Shown piece by piece: positions 63,634 to 64,000 of a stretch of 64,000 bases of DNA; positions within the stretch are counted from its first letter, which is position 1, and each line of letters starts with the position of its first letter. The notes below the pieces were generated by a model. It was given only the letters and a program-made list of their open reading frames with translations, was not told the DNA's origin and ran no database searches. This DNA comes from Vibrio neptunius (lineage in GTDB: Bacteria; Pseudomonadota; Gammaproteobacteria; Enterobacterales; Vibrionaceae), in NCBI GenBank assembly GCA_019339365.1, contig CP079859.1:3038001-3102000 (forward strand). Reading direction: 5' to 3'. The position numbers were made by a program, and so were the translations under genes.

Positions 63634-64000
63634 TCATACCCTCTGGTTCAAAAGCCCCGATGAATACCGAGCTGTTTGATCCCTCAGGCGTCGCAGTATT
63701 TCTAACATTTCCTCATCGGGTATCTGACGAATTATGTCGCCAGTATCCGCTTCATAAATGGTAACTACATCTCTTCCCGATTCTTCGTCGACTCGAAAAG
63801 ATAAGCCAGTGTTAATGGACGCAATGAAATCGTTCATTTGCTGTACCATACGTTGCCGCTCTTCCCTGTTAAGCTTTTCACGTTGTTGAGACGCTTCTAT
63901 CGCTTGATTAACAGCTTCAGCAGCTTGTTCTCTCACTTCGGCTGTAGAAACCTGTTCTTTCCGCGAGGAAACTTGCTGTGCACCATCATATTTTGAAGCA
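63634..64000 (-). CDS. flaG: Flagellar protein FlaG, 5' end missing
   Basis: The frame is open to the right edge of the window, so the start lies outside; 121 residues are visible. The C-terminal FlaG domain is marked by LSFRVDEESGRDVVTIYEAD (in part) and IIRQIPDEEMLEIL. FlaG affects filament length. It heads the fliD-fliT-fliS group and probably follows flagellin genes. A GTG at 63936 is not the true start because coding continues upstream. Confidence 0.92.
   Translation of the reverse strand, partial: ASKYDGAQQVSSRKEQVSTAEVREQAAEAVNQAIEASQQREKLNREERQRMVQQMNDFIASINTGLSFRVDEESGRDVVTIYEADTGDIIRQIPDEEMLEILRRLRDQTARYSSGLLNQRV

Overview
The window is a contiguous piece of a gammaproteobacterial chromosome, almost certainly from a Vibrio. 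The evidence is the polar-flagellum order flaG-fliD-fliT-fliS-flrA-flrB-flrC-fliEFGHIJKLMNOPQR-flhB, a very large HubP/FimV polar landmark protein next to truA-accD-folC-dedD-cvpA-purF, a feoABC locus beside argS, and fabB-mnmC-yfcL-epmC-aroC-prmB-smrB. The species cannot be fixed from sequence alone. Most of the window is conserved core genome. I see no rRNA, tRNA, prophage, transposase or CRISPR array.

Layout. 1-4.98 kb: end of an M16 metalloprotease, yecM, argS with a structured leader, and a HIT protein. 5-7.7 kb: feoABC ferrous iron uptake. 7.7-8.2 kb: a gene-free stretch with a Fur-like palindrome and a probable orphan small RNA. 8.2-11.6 kb: a membrane-tethered propeller/AraC regulator, frameshifted twice. 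11.8-14.3 kb: znuA and znuCB zinc uptake around a Zur-type operator. 14.4-26.4 kb: purF, cvpA, dedD, folC, accD, truA and hubP, with a PurR-type operator before cvpA and three tiers of tandem repeats in hubP. 26.6-32.4 kb: asd, pdxB, fabB, mnmC. 32.4-40 kb: a flavodoxin-like reductase, yfcL, an inserted LruC-domain secreted protein with a partner lipoprotein, epmC, a TRIC-type channel and a DUF885 lipoprotein. 40-42.8 kb: aroC, prmB, smrB. 43-64 kb: the flagellar cluster, running leftwards.

How the genes work together. FlrA, the sigma-54 master activator, should switch on flrBC and fliE onward. Canonical GG-N10-GC sigma-54 elements stand before flrB, fliE and fliK, which fits the known Vibrio hierarchy. 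HubP organises the pole where the flagellum is built. The feo and znu loci are metal-uptake modules, each next to a metal-regulator-like palindrome.

A striking secondary feature is a set of eight single-base frameshifts in seven otherwise well-conserved genes (regulator x2, znuC, pdxB, the LruC partner lipoprotein, epmC, the DUF885 gene, fliJ). Seven lie in homopolymers; a possible ninth sits at the fliT start. This looks more like systematic base-calling error than decay, but phase variation cannot be excluded for the A9 tract. The most novel candidates are the orphan small RNA at 8028-8155, the three-way-junction argS leader, the receiver-less membrane AraC sensor, the flrB promoter enclosed in an inverted repeat, and the LruC/lipoprotein pair.
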